Made by a program: the position numbers and the translations under genes. The notes beneath the pieces are model-generated. The model saw only the letters and a list, made by a program, of their open reading frames with translations, did not search any database and had not been told where the DNA came from. A DNA stretch of 64,000 bases from the NCBI RefSeq assembly GCF_029914245.1, contig NZ_JARYZI010000012.1, positions 1-64,000 on the forward strand, written 5' to 3'. Source of the DNA: Fusibacter bizertensis (GTDB lineage Bacteria > Bacillota > Clostridia > Peptostreptococcales > Acidaminobacteraceae). Below are positions 34,639 to 42,010 of this stretch, piece by piece (position 1 is the first letter of the stretch; each line of letters starts with the position of its first letter).

Positions 34639-35421
34639 TTATATATTTTTCAACTCATCCACTATGTTTTTTGCCTTATTTGTAATGATTTTTTGATCCT
34701 CTGAAATATCATTTAATTTAGTGATTTCCGACGAAATTCTGCCATTTTCAAATTTAAGCGACTTAAGAAGTTCTGAGATTTGCGTGGCAAAATCACTTGT
34801 AGAATCAGACATCTTCTGCACTTCAGTTGCTACAACCGAAAAACCCCTACCATGTTCACCAGCTCTTGCCGCTTCTATATTAGCGTTAAGACCGAGAATT
34901 TTGATTTGTTGTGTAATCTTATTGACAGCCCGCGTCATTTCATCTGTCTGCTCAATAAACTTATTAGATTGTTCAGCCGAAGCTGCTAAATCAAAATTAA
35001 TCTTGTTGAGATTCCCAGTTATATCAACAATCTTGTTCATTTCTAAGTGAAGTTTTGAACTTGATTTGTTGATTTCTTCAAGTTGAAAGTTCAATCGATT
35101 TCTTATCTCTATTTGTCGATCTACGATGAACATCATTAGTTGTGCCGCATCCGAATCAACGATTCGCTTGTTATCACCAAAAGTTTCTTTGATCATCTCA
35201 TAAACACGATGACTTCCAGTTGCTTCAACAATCATATCTGCTCTTTGATCAATATCAGCGATATTTGTTGAACAATGGATACCAAGACGCCTTGCAATTT
35301 CTATCCCTGGTGTCTGAAGATTTTTGTCAATTACTGAAACTACTTCAATTTCTGGAATTTCATTAAAAAGTTCAATAAGTTTACTGCCTCCAGCACCCGC
35401 TCCAACTACAGCGATTTTCAT
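34639..35421 (-). CDS. soluble chemoreceptor-like protein with N-terminal Rossmann fold
   Basis: The first 110 residues look like an NAD(P)-binding Rossmann domain: VVGAGAGGSKLIELF near the N terminus, VVSVIDKNLQTPG as the second strand, and ADMIVEATGSHRVYEMI, reminiscent of DapB or homoserine dehydrogenase. From about 115 the protein is a coiled coil with the methyl-accepting tip signature LNANIEAARAGEHGRGFSVV, then VATEVQKMSDST. There is no membrane helix. So a dinucleotide or small-molecule sensor is fused to an MCP signalling domain of 150 residues, much shorter than a full cytoplasmic hairpin. It is monocistronic with a terminator. Sensing redox state through bound NAD(P) is an inference. 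Confidence 0.85.
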   Translation of the reverse strand: MKIAVVGAGAGGSKLIELFNEIPEIEVVSVIDKNLQTPGIEIARRLGIHCSTNIADIDQRADMIVEATGSHRVYEMIKETFGDNKRIVDSDAAQLMMFIVDRQIEIRNRLNFQLEEINKSSSKLHLEMNKIVDITGNLNKINFDLAASAEQSNKFIEQTDEMTRAVNKITQQIKILGLNANIEAARAGEHGRGFSVVATEVQKMSDSTSDFATQISELLKSLKFENGRISSEITKLNDISEDQKIITNKAKNIVDELKNI

Positions 35422-35523
35422 GACTACCCCCTATTTTCCTCATAATACACATACCGACTCATTATAACATATTACATGTGAAATGAAATTAGAAACGCTT
35501 TAAGTTTATTTAATTATTAGCTC

Positions 35524-35554
35524 AAAAAAAAACGGTTCTCCATAAGGAAAACCG
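35524..35554 (-). terminator. terminator after the secreted repeat protein gene
   Basis: CGGTTCTCC (35533-35541) and GGAAAACCG (35546-35554) form a 9-bp stem, followed on the minus strand by nine T. It ends the 35590-37140 gene. Confidence 0.85.
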
Positions 35555-35589
35555 CACTTTCTTTTATTATTAATCAACATTTCACGTTG

Positions 35590-37140
35590 TTATGGTGTTA
35601 CGACTAGAACTGCAGTTGCTTCAAACGCATCAATTAATGCTTCCAAATCAACAATATAGTTCTTTAATATCTCATATTTATGAGATGTGCCATTTAAATA
35701 AGCATCTGCTAATGTAACTTTATTCAATAGCTGTGCTCTTTCAGTGTCACCATAGGTATTTGTTGTATCAACTAGTAAAGCATTTGCAACGTCAAGTTGA
35801 TTTTGTAATTCAACTTTTATTGCATCATATAGGTCTTTAATATAAACTTTAGACGCATCTAAAAAGTAGTTGAACTTTGTTTGAGATAAAGGATTAGTCT
35901 TGTCAATATAGGTCTGCATATCAGTGATCAAAGCATCTAATGTTGTTAATGGATTTGTAACTGCAACATAAAATGTGTCATAATACGCTTTAAGTTCAAC
36001 TTGAACCATCGTTAATGTTGCTATGTCATCGTCACCCAATATAATACTGTTTTTAAACGTACTAATCGCCATATTCAGTGTATAGTATGTGTTTTCAATG
36101 ACAGGTACACTTTCACTTGAATATGCAGCTATAAAATCTTGTGTCGTTTTAATCGTAGTTTCAAGCGCAAGGTTCGATCCAACTAAATAACTGCCAGTTG
36201 ATGTACCTTCAGTGTTTTTAAATACTTTTATAGCTAAAGTAGGATCTACATACAATAAAGCTTCTGCTTCACTAACTAGTGCCTTAAGTTTATCAAGATG
36301 ATCTTTAAATTGATCTGCGTTTAAAACAAAATCGTTGTACACACCAAGTGTAAGTAACAAGCTTGAATCTACTACAGTATAACTTGTGATTGATGCAATC
36401 AAATTATCCAATACAGTTTTTTTAGCAGGTAACAATTTATCATAGTAATTTGCTTTATAAATAGTTAAGTCCGCTAGTATCACTTTAAGATTAGTCATAT
36501 AATCACCAGAAACGATTTCACTATTATCAAATTCTTGAATTGCTGATTTTAGCTTATCATACTCAGTTTTGATCAAATTGACTTGATCACTATTAAAATT
36601 GGTTACAAATGTTTGTGCTGCAACTAATGCTACTTGTAATTTTACTTTTGCATCAGGAAGATAAACTTTTGTATTTTCGACTGCTAATTTCGTTTGAGCG
36701 CTTACGATTAAGTTTTGAATAGCCTCTAAAGTTTGACTAGAGTCATAATCACCACAGTGAAAATCTCTAATTTTCTTTGCTAGACCATAAGGAAAATCGC
36801 CATGGGTATATCTTTTAGAAAGTCCAAATGGAAGATATCCTTTTTTTTCCATCCCACTTGGTAATCCTAACCAATTTCCGTCTCCAAAGCTCACCATAAG
36901 TTTAAGTCTCTCTCTTAACTCAGCTCTATCCTCGTCATCGATTTTATTGAAATAATAATTGTAGTCATAGTTTTTGTCATAGTCATAGTTTTTGTCATAA
37001 TTGTAATCTTTCAAATTGTTACCTCTGCCGTTGTTACCATTATTTTTGTTGTTGTCTGCAAACGAAAGTACAGAAACTTGTGAAAATACTAGTGCAACCG
37101 CTAACATAATCAATAATCCTGATTTAATATTTTTTCTCAT
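35590..37140 (-). CDS. secreted helical-repeat protein, function unknown
   Basis: The 516-residue precursor has a clear signal peptide (SGLLIMLAVALVFSQVSVLSFA). Next is a low-complexity segment rich in Asn, Asp and Tyr, with three tandem copies of KNYDYD-like repeats. Then KKGYLPFGLSKRYTHGDFPYGLAKK is a motif seen in other Firmicute secreted proteins whose role I do not know. From about 135 onward four to five helical repeats of 75-90 residues follow, each starting like A...AQTFV..FNSDQV..IK..Y..L..AI..F, which recalls FIVAR-like or albumin-binding three-helix modules. No SLH, LPxTG or catalytic motif is seen, so it is probably released or held by other contacts. Confidence 0.75.
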   Translation of the reverse strand: MRKNIKSGLLIMLAVALVFSQVSVLSFADNNKNNGNNGRGNNLKDYNYDKNYDYDKNYDYNYYFNKIDDEDRAELRERLKLMVSFGDGNWLGLPSGMEKKGYLPFGLSKRYTHGDFPYGLAKKIRDFHCGDYDSSQTLEAIQNLIVSAQTKLAVENTKVYLPDAKVKLQVALVAAQTFVTNFNSDQVNLIKTEYDKLKSAIQEFDNSEIVSGDYMTNLKVILADLTIYKANYYDKLLPAKKTVLDNLIASITSYTVVDSSLLLTLGVYNDFVLNADQFKDHLDKLKALVSEAEALLYVDPTLAIKVFKNTEGTSTGSYLVGSNLALETTIKTTQDFIAAYSSESVPVIENTYYTLNMAISTFKNSIILGDDDIATLTMVQVELKAYYDTFYVAVTNPLTTLDALITDMQTYIDKTNPLSQTKFNYFLDASKVYIKDLYDAIKVELQNQLDVANALLVDTTNTYGDTERAQLLNKVTLADAYLNGTSHKYEILKNYIVDLEALIDAFEATAVLVVTP

Positions 37141-37357
37141 TTGTTTTCACTCCTTTTAATTTATTTGATCGACCTTCGCTATAATATACGGTATCTCCTT
37201 TACTTTTGGGTGACAAAATGGATATTTTTTAAAGAATGTAATAAAATTGAAACAAAATGTAAATTTTTTTGATATGCCACTATAACTTTTGGATATATAC
37301 TATATACAACATCATTTTACAATATTTAAGACAAAATCTTATTAGGAGGGAACACCA

Positions 37358-38329
37358 TTGAATCTATCGCTCAAGAATATAAAATTTATGAAGCAGATGA
37401 TGATGAGAAAAGTGGTATATTCACTTATACCCTTAGTACTTGCAGGCATCTATTTTTTCGGATGGCGGGTACTAGCACTACTAATCGTCGTTAATTTCTT
37501 TGGATGTGCAACAGAATGGGTCTTTGTAAGAAAAACGACAAAAAAAATAACCGAGGCAGTCTTTGTCACAAATGTACTATTCACTTTAACACTTCCACCT
37601 AGTACGCCTTATTGGATCGCCATTATCGGGATTATTTTCGGAGTATTGTTTGGAAAAATGGTATTTGGTGGGTTTGGTAAAAATCCATTTAATCCAGCTT
37701 TAGTCGGTCGTGCATTTATCTATGTAAACTTCCCTGAATTTTTGACCCTTCACTGGACAAAACCGGTCGGTGGTTTACTCGGTGGGTTCACTTCATATTT
37801 AGGAGAAAATATCGACGCTGTCACTCAATCAACACCAATGCTTATCTTTAGAGCTTCTGGTGATCAACTACCGCTTACCAAACTATTATTTGGTAACATC
37901 GGTGGTTCAATTGGCGAAACAAGCGCAATTCTAATCATCTTAGCAGCCATTTACTTAATCTATACTAAAACAGCAGCAAAAGAAACAATCTTTTCAGTCA
38001 TCACTGGTTTTCTCGTGATGAGTGGTGTATTTTACATTGCAGGATTTGAACAAGTATTAAATCCGATTTACGGTCTATTTGCTGGTGGTCTTTTATTTGG
38101 AGCAGTTTTTATGGCAACCGACCCAATTTCGTCACCTAAAACCTTTGAAGCGCGTATCGTATATGGTCTTTTAATTGGCGCAATCACAGTTATTATACGT
38201 AGTTTTGCGCTATTTGCAGGTGGCATTATGTTCGCAATCCTTATTGGTAACACATTTGCTCCGATTATGGATGAAGCAGTAAAATCCATTAAGAATTCGC
38301 GAAAAGCAAAGGAGGTAAAAAATGGCTAA
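37358..38329 (+). CDS. nqrB: NqrB/RnfD-type subunit of an NQR-like sodium pump
   Basis: This polytopic membrane subunit carries covalent FMN. The 323 residues show about nine hydrophobic helices and the family motif GKNPFNPALVGRAFIYVNFP. The flavinylation site is D-A-V-T-Q-S-T (153-159), with Thr159 the likely FMN attachment point and Gln in place of the usual Gly. It is shorter than NqrB of Vibrio (about 410) and closer to RnfD in length. The start is TTG: AGGAGGG is 7 bases upstream and the next ATG (residue 11) has no ribosome site. First gene of a five-gene operon. No nqrA or rnfC precedes it. Confidence 0.88.
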   Translation: MNLSLKNIKFMKQMMMRKVVYSLIPLVLAGIYFFGWRVLALLIVVNFFGCATEWVFVRKTTKKITEAVFVTNVLFTLTLPPSTPYWIAIIGIIFGVLFGKMVFGGFGKNPFNPALVGRAFIYVNFPEFLTLHWTKPVGGLLGGFTSYLGENIDAVTQSTPMLIFRASGDQLPLTKLLFGNIGGSIGETSAILIILAAIYLIYTKTAAKETIFSVITGFLVMSGVFYIAGFEQVLNPIYGLFAGGLLFGAVFMATDPISSPKTFEARIVYGLLIGAITVIIRSFALFAGGIMFAILIGNTFAPIMDEAVKSIKNSRKAKEVKNG

Positions 38330-38924
38330 GAAAAAACAAATTCTTTACCCTGTCCTCTTTATGCTACTTGTAACCGTTGTCTACACTTCTGTACTTGCTT
38401 TTATAAATGAAAGTACCGCATCTACTATTAAAGCTCAAGAAGAGCTTCGCGTAAAACGCTCTGTTTTATATGTTTTGGATTTACCTGTATCAGATGTTGA
38501 TTCAGAAGTTAATGCACTTTATGATGGCAAAATTAATGAAACGACAAAAGATGGTCGAGATTATTTCGTTTACGCCAACGATGGTACAGTAGAAGGATAT
38601 GCATTTATCTTCTCTGGAACTGGACTTTGGGGGAGCATCACTGGCTACATTGCCTTTAATCCTGATTTCACTAAAATACTTGGTATAGACTTTGTCTCTC
38701 ACTCTGAAACACCTGGCCTTGGTGGTCGTATAGATGAACCGTGGTTTAAAGAACAATTTAGAGGAATTACACTTAACGATGATATGTCTATTATCGTCAA
38801 GCCAGCTTCTGGAGGCAACATTGATGGTATCACTGGTGCATCGTTAACTACTGACTCCGTTAAAAAAATGGTTAATACCTTTATCGAGGAAACACTCACA
38901 TTTGCAAAGGAGGCTAAATTATGA
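38322..38924 (+). CDS. nqrC: NqrC-type flavinylated subunit
   Basis: This is a bitopic subunit with one N-terminal membrane helix (YPVLFMLLVTVVYTSVLAF) and an extracytoplasmic FMN-binding domain. GTGLWGSITGYIAFN and HSETPGLGGRI are closer to NqrC than to RnfG. The ApbE flavinylation motif is D-G-I-T-G-A-S (168-174), with Ser where Thr is usual; Ser is an allowed acceptor in this motif. It has 200 residues. It overlaps nqrB by 8 bases, with the ribosome site inside the nqrB end. Confidence 0.9.
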   Translation: MAKKKQILYPVLFMLLVTVVYTSVLAFINESTASTIKAQEELRVKRSVLYVLDLPVSDVDSEVNALYDGKINETTKDGRDYFVYANDGTVEGYAFIFSGTGLWGSITGYIAFNPDFTKILGIDFVSHSETPGLGGRIDEPWFKEQFRGITLNDDMSIIVKPASGGNIDGITGASLTTDSVKKMVNTFIEETLTFAKEAKL

Positions 38925-39541
38925 AGGAGGTCATGCGCGTCGTTAAAGCAGGGATCTACAAAGACAATCCTGTTTTTAGACAAATTTTAGGCATCTGTTC
39001 CTCATTGGCTGTAACTAACCTTCTTACAAACTCATTTGTTATGGGTGTAGGTTTAATGTTTGTTACTGCATTTTCTAGTTTTACTGTATCGTTAATTCGA
39101 GTATTTACACCTAAGCATATCCGTATGATGGTCCAAACACTGATCATATCAGCGTATGTCATCATGTTAGATATATTTCTTAAAGCATATTTCCCATCGA
39201 TGTCAAAAGCACTTGGACCATACGTCGGCTTAATTATTACGAACTGTATCATCATGGGACGTGCTGAAGCATTTGCTCAAAACAACAAACCTTTTATTTC
39301 ATTTATTGATGGGTTAATGATGGGTGTAGGGTATACCATCGTGTTGATGGCAGTTGCATTTGTCAGAGAGTTACTCGGTTTTGGCTCATTATTTGGCATC
39401 CAAATCTTAGGTGATGGTTGGGTAAACTGGACACTTATGATTATGCCACCAGGTGCATTCTTTATGATTGGAATCGTCATTTGGGCATCTTCAAGGTTAT
39501 TCCCTAAAGAAGATCAAGAAAAAGGAGGTGCTAAGGTATGA
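38921..39541 (+). CDS. nqrD: NqrD-type membrane subunit
   Basis: This 206-residue membrane protein has six hydrophobic helices and forms part of the ion channel core with NqrE. NPVFRQILGICSSLAVTN, GLIITNCIIMGRAEAFA and FVRELLGFGSLFG are signature segments and match NqrD more than RnfE. It overlaps nqrC by 4 bases (ATGA). A second ATG at residue 5 has its own AGGAGG but only 3 bases of spacing, so the first is preferred. Confidence 0.92.
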   Translation: MKEVMRVVKAGIYKDNPVFRQILGICSSLAVTNLLTNSFVMGVGLMFVTAFSSFTVSLIRVFTPKHIRMMVQTLIISAYVIMLDIFLKAYFPSMSKALGPYVGLIITNCIIMGRAEAFAQNNKPFISFIDGLMMGVGYTIVLMAVAFVRELLGFGSLFGIQILGDGWVNWTLMIMPPGAFFMIGIVIWASSRLFPKEDQEKGGAKV

Positions 39542-40128
39542 TAGAAATTAATCCGCTCGTAATATTTTTCGCATCAATTTTCACAAATAACATGATTCTT
39601 TCAAACTTTCTTGGTATGTGTTCATTCATTGCTGTTTCAAGCGAAATCAAAACTTCACTTAGCTTAGGACAGGCGGTAACTTTTGTACTTGCAACCACTT
39701 CTGTTCTCAACTACTTGGTTTATCACTTGATTTTAGTACCACTAGGTCTTGAGTATCTTCGTTTCATCGTCTTTATCATAGTTATCGCTGCATTTGTACA
39801 ACTTGTTGAGATGATCATTGAAAGATATTTTGAATCACTTTATTATTCACTTGGTATTTTCTTACCTTTGATCACTGTAAACTGTGCTATCTTAGGGGTT
39901 TCCCTTTTTATGATTATTAGAGATTATGATTTAATTCAGTCTTTTGCATTTGGAGTAGGATCTGGTCTCGGTTGGACGCTTGCAATTGTGGCAATGGCAG
40001 GTATTCGCAAAAAAATCATGGGCGCAAAAATTCCAAAAGGACTTGAAGGTGCTGGTATCACATTGATTATTACAGGTATTATGGCACTTGCCTTCTTAGG
40101 TTTTTCTGGCATCGTACAAATTCAGTAG
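39538..40128 (+). CDS. nqrE: NqrE-type membrane subunit
   Basis: This 196-residue protein has six membrane helices. SNFLGMCSFIAVSSEIKTSL, LPLITVNCAILGVSLFM and GSGLGWTLAIVAMAGIRKK are diagnostic of NqrE and include the conserved cysteines that hold a membrane 2Fe-2S centre together with NqrD. It overlaps nqrD by 4 bases and is followed after 9 bases by nqrF. Confidence 0.93.
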   Translation: MIEINPLVIFFASIFTNNMILSNFLGMCSFIAVSSEIKTSLSLGQAVTFVLATTSVLNYLVYHLILVPLGLEYLRFIVFIIVIAAFVQLVEMIIERYFESLYYSLGIFLPLITVNCAILGVSLFMIIRDYDLIQSFAFGVGSGLGWTLAIVAMAGIRKKIMGAKIPKGLEGAGITLIITGIMALAFLGFSGIVQIQ

Positions 40129-40137
40129 GAGGAAAGA

Positions 40138-41238
40138 ATGGAGACAATTGGAGTAACCGTATTAACAATTAGCGGCATAACTGGCATACTCGCTTTACTT
40201 CTTTCAATTGCGAATAAAACGATTGCCAATTATGGTGAAAAGAAACTGATTATTAACAATAAAAAGGAACTCACTGTAGAAGGTGGGGACACTTTACTTT
40301 CAGCACTGATAGAACAAAAAGTCTTTATACCTTCTGCTTGTGGTGGAAAAGGAAGTTGTGGTTATTGTAAAGTAACCGTTACTGAGGGTGGTGGTGAAAT
40401 CTTGGCAACTGAGCTTGGATACGTATCACCTAAAGAACGTGAGGAAGGCGTTCGCCTCTCATGTCAATGTAAAGTGAGAAATGACATGCAGATCGAAATT
40501 CCTGAAGAACTATTCAGTGTCAAACAATATGACTATCATGTTGAATTTGTCAAAGACCTTACACCTACAATTAAACATCTACGTTTAGCACTTCCTGAGA
40601 CTGAAGAAATTGAATTTTCAGCAGGACAATATGTTCAGATCTTAGCACCTAAATACAAAGGAAGCGACGAAGAAGTATACAGAGCTTATTCAATCGCTTC
40701 GTCTCCTGTTGATAGCAAAGCGGTTGAACTGTATATCGGTTATGTAAAAGATGGAAAAGCAACCACGTATGTTCATAACTATTTAAAGCCAAGCATGAAA
40801 TTAACAGTTGTTGGACCCTACGGCGATTTTTTCTATCAGGATACTGATCGGGAGATGGTGATGGTGGCTATCGGTACTGGTATGGCACCTATTATGTCTA
40901 TTTTAAAATACATGCGTTCTAATAATATCCAAAGGAAAGTGACTTTCTACTTTGGTGCTAGAACTGCAGAAGACCTCTTTGAGATGGATACACTTGAAGA
41001 GCTTCAAAAAGATTTACCAAACTTCAAGTTAGTCTGTTGCTTGTCTCGACCTGCCGAAAAAGACAATTGGACGGGAGAAGTTGGACGTGTTACAGATATG
41101 TTAGAAAAACACTTAGATGATGGTTCGGAGGCTGAAGCATATCTCTGCGGTAGCCCTGTTATGATTGATTCAGTTATTCCTATCTTAAAAGCAAAGGGGA
41201 TGCCTGAAGAACAAATTTTCTACGATAAATTTGAGTAG
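40138..41238 (+). CDS. nqrF: NqrF-type NADH dehydrogenase subunit (2Fe-2S, FAD)
   Basis: NqrF takes electrons from NADH into the pump. The 366 residues start with a membrane helix (VTVLTISGITGILALLLSIA). A plant-type ferredoxin domain follows with Cys68, Cys74 and Cys77 (ACGGKGSCGYC) and Cys109 or 111 (SCQC), then the FAD site RAYSIASS and the NADH domain with AIGTGMAPIMSIL and the final YLCGSPVMIDSV. Closest to NqrF, and not to RnfB or RnfC, so the electron donor should be NADH. It closes the operon and is followed by a strong terminator. Confidence 0.93.
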   Translation: METIGVTVLTISGITGILALLLSIANKTIANYGEKKLIINNKKELTVEGGDTLLSALIEQKVFIPSACGGKGSCGYCKVTVTEGGGEILATELGYVSPKEREEGVRLSCQCKVRNDMQIEIPEELFSVKQYDYHVEFVKDLTPTIKHLRLALPETEEIEFSAGQYVQILAPKYKGSDEEVYRAYSIASSPVDSKAVELYIGYVKDGKATTYVHNYLKPSMKLTVVGPYGDFFYQDTDREMVMVAIGTGMAPIMSILKYMRSNNIQRKVTFYFGARTAEDLFEMDTLEELQKDLPNFKLVCCLSRPAEKDNWTGEVGRVTDMLEKHLDDGSEAEAYLCGSPVMIDSVIPILKAKGMPEEQIFYDKFE

Positions 41239-41259
41239 AACTTAATTTTAAAAAAAAAC

Positions 41260-41300
41260 GGTGCAATTGCTCATCTAAGTATTAGATTTGCAATTGCACC
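41260..41300. terminator. bidirectional terminator between nqrF and the phosphatase gene
   Basis: GGTGCAATTGC (41260-41270) and GCAATTGCACC (41290-41300) form a perfect 11-bp stem. T runs follow on the plus strand (ATTTTTAT) and on the minus strand (GTTTTTTTTT), so it serves both convergent transcripts. Confidence 0.9.
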
Positions 41301-41332
41301 ATTTTTATGTGTTAAAACTAACAGATACTGTG

Positions 41333-41929
41333 TTACTCTTTGCTTTCATCTTTGGGTGCTGTAAATTCCCACTCTGGAAAGACTGTATCTTCTGTATATT
41401 CCATTTGAATCATTTCTCCATAGGCAACATGTCTTCCAGTTAGTGATTGTATCACCATACCATGTGCAACTACAATCGCACTAGAATAGATCCCAAGATA
41501 AGGCTTGATTGACGCATTTACTCTAGTTCTAAAACTTTCAATATCTTCCCAAAGCGTAAACTCCGTGTAGTCTTCTTTATTGGGACGAATACCTTTGTTT
41601 TTATAAAAATCAAGGTAAATTGATTTTAAATCACTATATGAATCGTAATTATAAGATAAGTCTGGAATCCACTCATGTAAATCATGCACAACTTTAGTGA
41701 TTAAACCCGTTTTGCTAGCAACAACTGCAGCAGACTGAAGCGCTCTGGTATATGGTGAAGATAAAATAATCTGAGCATCATTGCCAATCATTTGTGGCAT
41801 CGTAACAGTGATCATCTGGTTGATTCCCTCTTCATTTAAAGCTGCTAAGTCACGTCCTTGTCCTTTTAAGTTCCTGATCGTACAAGGCGAATAGCTTGGT
41901 TCACCATGTCTCACTAAATATAATTTCAT
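41333..41929 (-). CDS. histidine phosphatase family protein
   Basis: The 198-residue cytosolic protein has the phosphohistidine motif LVRHGEP at residues 5-11, the second arginine region SSPYTRALQSA and the second catalytic histidine in VVAHGMVIQSL. This is the branch that includes phosphoglycerate mutase-like phosphatases. The substrate cannot be told; the region between the motifs is not that of GpmA or CobC. It has its own promoter and a strong terminator. Confidence 0.88.
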   Translation of the reverse strand: MKLYLVRHGEPSYSPCTIRNLKGQGRDLAALNEEGINQMITVTMPQMIGNDAQIILSSPYTRALQSAAVVASKTGLITKVVHDLHEWIPDLSYNYDSYSDLKSIYLDFYKNKGIRPNKEDYTEFTLWEDIESFRTRVNASIKPYLGIYSSAIVVAHGMVIQSLTGRHVAYGEMIQMEYTEDTVFPEWEFTAPKDESKE

Positions 41930-41956
41930 CGCAGCCTCCCAAAAAACATTTATTAT

Positions 41957-41986
41957 ATTTTACCCGCAATAAAGATTATAAATCAA
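41957..41986 (-). promoter_or_regulatory. possible promoter of the histidine phosphatase gene
   Basis: On the minus strand TTGATT (41981-41986), 18 bases and TAAAAT (41957-41962) lie 28 bases before the ATG. Moderate fit. Confidence 0.45.
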
Positions 41987-42010
41987 GAACTTTTTTAGTT
42001 AAACTGATGG

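Noticed and set aside
37141-37357. Promoter search before the NQR-like operon
   Set aside because: Several TATA-like strings occur (near 37269-37303), but none pairs with a -35 at 16-18 bases, so I call no promoter there.
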